This document shows positions 10,400-12,342 of a DNA stretch of 12,342 nt, piece by piece; the first letter of the stretch is position 1, and every line of letters starts with the position of its first letter. The DNA lies in NCBI GenBank assembly GCA_018896985.1, contig JAHILQ010000209.1, positions 1 to 12,342 on the forward strand. The letters are read 5' to 3'. The position numbers and the translations under genes were made by a program. The notes beneath the pieces were generated by a model. That model saw nothing but the letters and a program-made list of their open reading frames with translations, did not search any database and was not told the DNA's origin. Source of the DNA: Nitrospinota bacterium. GTDB taxonomy: Bacteria > Nitrospirota > Thermodesulfovibrionia > Thermodesulfovibrionales > UBA1546.

Positions 10400-11599
10400 A
10401 TGCAAAAAATAAACATTAGTGTCAGTGGTCAGTGTCAGTTATCAGTCAAAATGCCATTTTTAATCGCAGCCTTTTCGCTGTTCATTTTTTACTGTTTACC
10501 TGCACTATTCACTGACACTGCTTTTGCTGCCAAAAATCCGAAGGAAGAATACAAGAAGCTTCAAAAAGAAATAGATACCCACAAGGAAAAACTTGAGAAA
10601 GCCAAGAGGATGGAGCATTCGGTTCTTGAAGAGCTTGACAGGACGAATAAGGACCTCAGCCAGACTCAAGCGGAGTTAAGAAAATACATTGGAAAGCGGA
10701 AGGCTGCGGAAAATGAGATACGCAAGGTTGAGGCAGATATATCGGCAAATAAGGCGAAGCTTGAAAAACAGACTGAATGGCTTAAAAGGAAGCTGCGCGT
10801 TATGCAGAAACATGGCTATTCAGGCGATGTTGTGATTCTGCTTTCAACCTCGGAGGACATAGCTCAGCTGATGAGAAGGTGGAGGTATATCAAGGAGCTG
10901 GCTGGTTACGACCATAAGATGCTGAACGAATATAAAGAGACTATAAAGAATCTTACAGAGCAGGAAGACCGGTTAAAGACACTGCACGCCGAACTAAAAA
11001 AGAGCGAGGAAAAGATACAGGCAAACGAGAGAGCAATTGCAGAAAAGAAAAAAGGCAAAGAAATGCTCCTGTCATCTGTAAGAAAGGAAAAATCTTCTTA
11101 CAAAAAAATGCTGAAGGAATTAAAAGAGGCTTCCAACAAGCTTATGGAGATAATAAGGCGTGCTGAAGAGGCCGAGGCGTATGCCGCAAAGGGCTTTCAC
11201 AATCTGAAGGGAAGGCTGCCATGGCCTGTAAACGGGAAGGTTGTAATCCCGTACGGGGCGCAGAAAGACCCTCAGTTCAACACGCCGGTATTCAGAAATG
11301 GCATACATATCAAAGCAGATGACAATACCTCAGCAAAGGTAGTGCATGGCGGTAAAGTCGTATTTGCCGATTGGTTCAAAGGTTACGGCCAGCTTGTTAT
11401 AATAAGCCATGGGGAAGGCTATCATACCCTATATGCAAATTTAGCCGAGATTTTTTATAAGGTTGGAGATATAATAAAAGGACAGCAGGCCATAGGCAGG
11501 GTCGGGGAATCAGGAACCCTGAATGCGCCGGGCCTGTATTTTGAGGTAAGATATAAGGGGAAACCGCTTGACCCTATGCAGTGGTTAAAGAAGAGATAA
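10400..11599 (+). CDS. envC: EnvC-like murein hydrolase activator (coiled coil + degenerate LytM)
   Basis: A 399-residue protein 12 bases after ftsX. A hydrophobic signal (PFLIAAFSLFIFYCLPALF, about 19-37) ends near TAFAA. A long coiled coil (about 45-265, rich in Lys/Glu/Leu) and a C-terminal LytM/M23 domain (about 275-399) follow. The zinc site is eroded: where active M23 enzymes have H-x-x-x-D, this reads FRNGIHIKAD, and the final Y-A-H-L motif is YANL. It is thus probably not a hydrolase but an activator of an amidase, as EnvC is, controlled by FtsEX. The n-region of the signal (residues 7-17) is encoded by a stutter repeat; a start at ATG 10451 would avoid it, but has no ribosome site. 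Confidence 0.85.
   Translation: MQKINISVSGQCQLSVKMPFLIAAFSLFIFYCLPALFTDTAFAAKNPKEEYKKLQKEIDTHKEKLEKAKRMEHSVLEELDRTNKDLSQTQAELRKYIGKRKAAENEIRKVEADISANKAKLEKQTEWLKRKLRVMQKHGYSGDVVILLSTSEDIAQLMRRWRYIKELAGYDHKMLNEYKETIKNLTEQEDRLKTLHAELKKSEEKIQANERAIAEKKKGKEMLLSSVRKEKSSYKKMLKELKEASNKLMEIIRRAEEAEAYAAKGFHNLKGRLPWPVNGKVVIPYGAQKDPQFNTPVFRNGIHIKADDNTSAKVVHGGKVVFADWFKGYGQLVIISHGEGYHTLYANLAEIFYKVGDIIKGQQAIGRVGESGTLNAPGLYFEVRYKGKPLDPMQWLKKR
10418..10520. repeat. AGTGTCAGTG stutter repeat S3 inside the envC signal-peptide region
   Basis: AGTGTCAGTGGTCAGTGTCAGT starts the left arm (10418-10439) and ACTATTCACTGACACTG forms the right arm (10504-10520). CAGTGTCAGT at 10430-10439 is the exact reverse complement of ACTGACACTG at 10511-10520. 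It is the same family as S1 and S2 but lies within coding sequence and stays in frame. Confidence 0.7.
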
Positions 11600-11642
11600 T
11601 TTTTTGACGCCTGTAAGGGAGGAAATGGGGGTTAAGGAGAGA

Positions 11643-12342
11643 ATGGAAAAGAAGAGATTTGTTTTAACCTGGATAATTATTCTGATAGTTGCCTTGGGTG
11701 GTGTCTTCATAGGCAGGCTGTCAATCGGGAGTATGCGCGCCGAGGGCGAAGGTTATGAATATCTTAAGGTATTCACAGAGGTGCTTTCTATTGTTAAGAA
11801 GAATTATGTTGAAGAAGTAAAAACAAAAGATTTAGTGTACGGCGCGATAAAGGGGATGCTTAATTCGCTTGACCCGCACTCAGCTTATATGCCGCCGGAG
11901 GCATATAAGGATATGCAGCTTGAGACAAAAGGCGAGTTCGGAGGAATCGGGATACAGATAGGCATAAAGGATGGGGTTCTGACCGTAATAGCGCCTATTG
12001 AAGATACACCGGCTTATAATGCAGGGATAAAGGCAGGAGATAAAATAATAAAGGTTAACGGAGAGTCAACAAGGGATATGGGGCTGCATGACGCTGTCAG
12101 CAAGATGAGAGGGCAAAAAGGCACATCCGTATCAATTACGATTATGCGTGAGGGCTGGAAAGATACAAAAGACTTTACGATTGTGAGGGATATAATAAAA
12201 GTGAAAAGCGTGAAATCCAAGGTCATAGAAGACAATATCGGCTATGTGAAGTTAAGCCAGTTTCAGGAACGCACTGCGGATGACCTTGAAGCCGCCCTTT
12301 CTAAACTTGAGAAGCAGAATATAACTTCACTTATCCTAGATC
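11643..12342 (+). CDS. ctpA: Carboxy-terminal processing protease, S41 family (partial, 3' end cut)
   Basis: The first 233 codons of an S41 protease, running off the window. ATG 11643 is preceded by AAGGAG; an in-frame ATG at 11625 with GGGAGG only two bases away would add six residues. A signal anchor (WIIILIVALGGVFIGRL) is followed by YLKVFTEVLSIVKKNYVEEV and MLNSLDPHSAYMPPEAYKDM, classic for CtpA/Prc. The PDZ domain (about 95-180) contains GEFGGIGIQIG, APIEDTPAYNAGIKAGDKII and VNGESTRDM. The catalytic Ser and Lys lie past the window end. Such proteases process periplasmic proteins and, with lipoprotein partners, control peptidoglycan endopeptidases. Placement after envC suggests cell-wall quality control. 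Confidence 0.93.
   Translation, partial: MEKKRFVLTWIIILIVALGGVFIGRLSIGSMRAEGEGYEYLKVFTEVLSIVKKNYVEEVKTKDLVYGAIKGMLNSLDPHSAYMPPEAYKDMQLETKGEFGGIGIQIGIKDGVLTVIAPIEDTPAYNAGIKAGDKIIKVNGESTRDMGLHDAVSKMRGQKGTSVSITIMREGWKDTKDFTIVRDIIKVKSVKSKVIEDNIGYVKLSQFQERTADDLEAALSKLEKQNITSLILD

Overview
The window reads as a chromosome segment of an anaerobic, Gram-negative, sulfur-metabolising bacterium. The gene content (SelD, DsrE/DsrH-type proteins, a type-V-like sulfide:quinone reductase, an MtrA-like corrinoid protein, an FtsEX-EnvC-CtpA cluster) and the many short palindromic and 'stutter' repeats would fit Nitrospirota or a deltaproteobacterial-type lineage. That placement is an inference from content; no rRNA or marker gene is present.

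Region 1 (1-4174, + strand) is a sulfur/selenium cluster: the 3' end of selD, a TauE/SafE-type anion exporter, an N-terminally shortened DsrE-family protein, a DsrH/TusB-like protein, an SQR-like flavoprotein, a DsrE2-like protein and a membrane-bound NapH-type polyferredoxin. Together they suggest sulfide/polysulfide oxidation at the quinone pool, sulfur handling by DsrE/H-like carriers and export of an oxidised sulfur anion.

Region 2 (4175-4721) holds no intact gene. It carries remnants of an outer-membrane barrel C-terminus, the N-terminus of a PAS-type regulator and a methyltransferase C-terminus, separated by four strong hairpins, two of which share a sequence core.

Region 3 (8249 down to 4722, - strand) is the most interesting part: a five-gene operon behind a good sigma-70 promoter. 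It encodes a secreted c-type cytochrome with an unrecognised CC-containing C-terminal domain, a four-helix membrane protein with a CCGAP motif, a TusA-like protein, an MtrA-like corrinoid protein fused to a Cys-rich domain, and a stand-alone copy of that Cys-rich domain. The membrane protein and the last protein both appear to stop at a TGA after ...VH, but in both the frame continues for 40 matching codons that show several synonymous substitutions. The TGA sits where Cys is expected in an H-C-G zinc-ribbon motif, and a perfect 7-bp hairpin lies right after it in both genes. I conclude that both are selenoproteins (194 aa, Sec154) with bacterial SECIS elements; selD in the same window agrees with this.

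Region 4 (8250-8846) is the divergent spacer, with the promoter/operator of the minus operon, a frameshifted OsmC-like remnant and a 27-codon remnant abutting ftsE. Region 5 (8847-12342, + strand) is the conserved cell-division/wall cluster ftsE-ftsX-envC-ctpA, cut by the window end inside ctpA.
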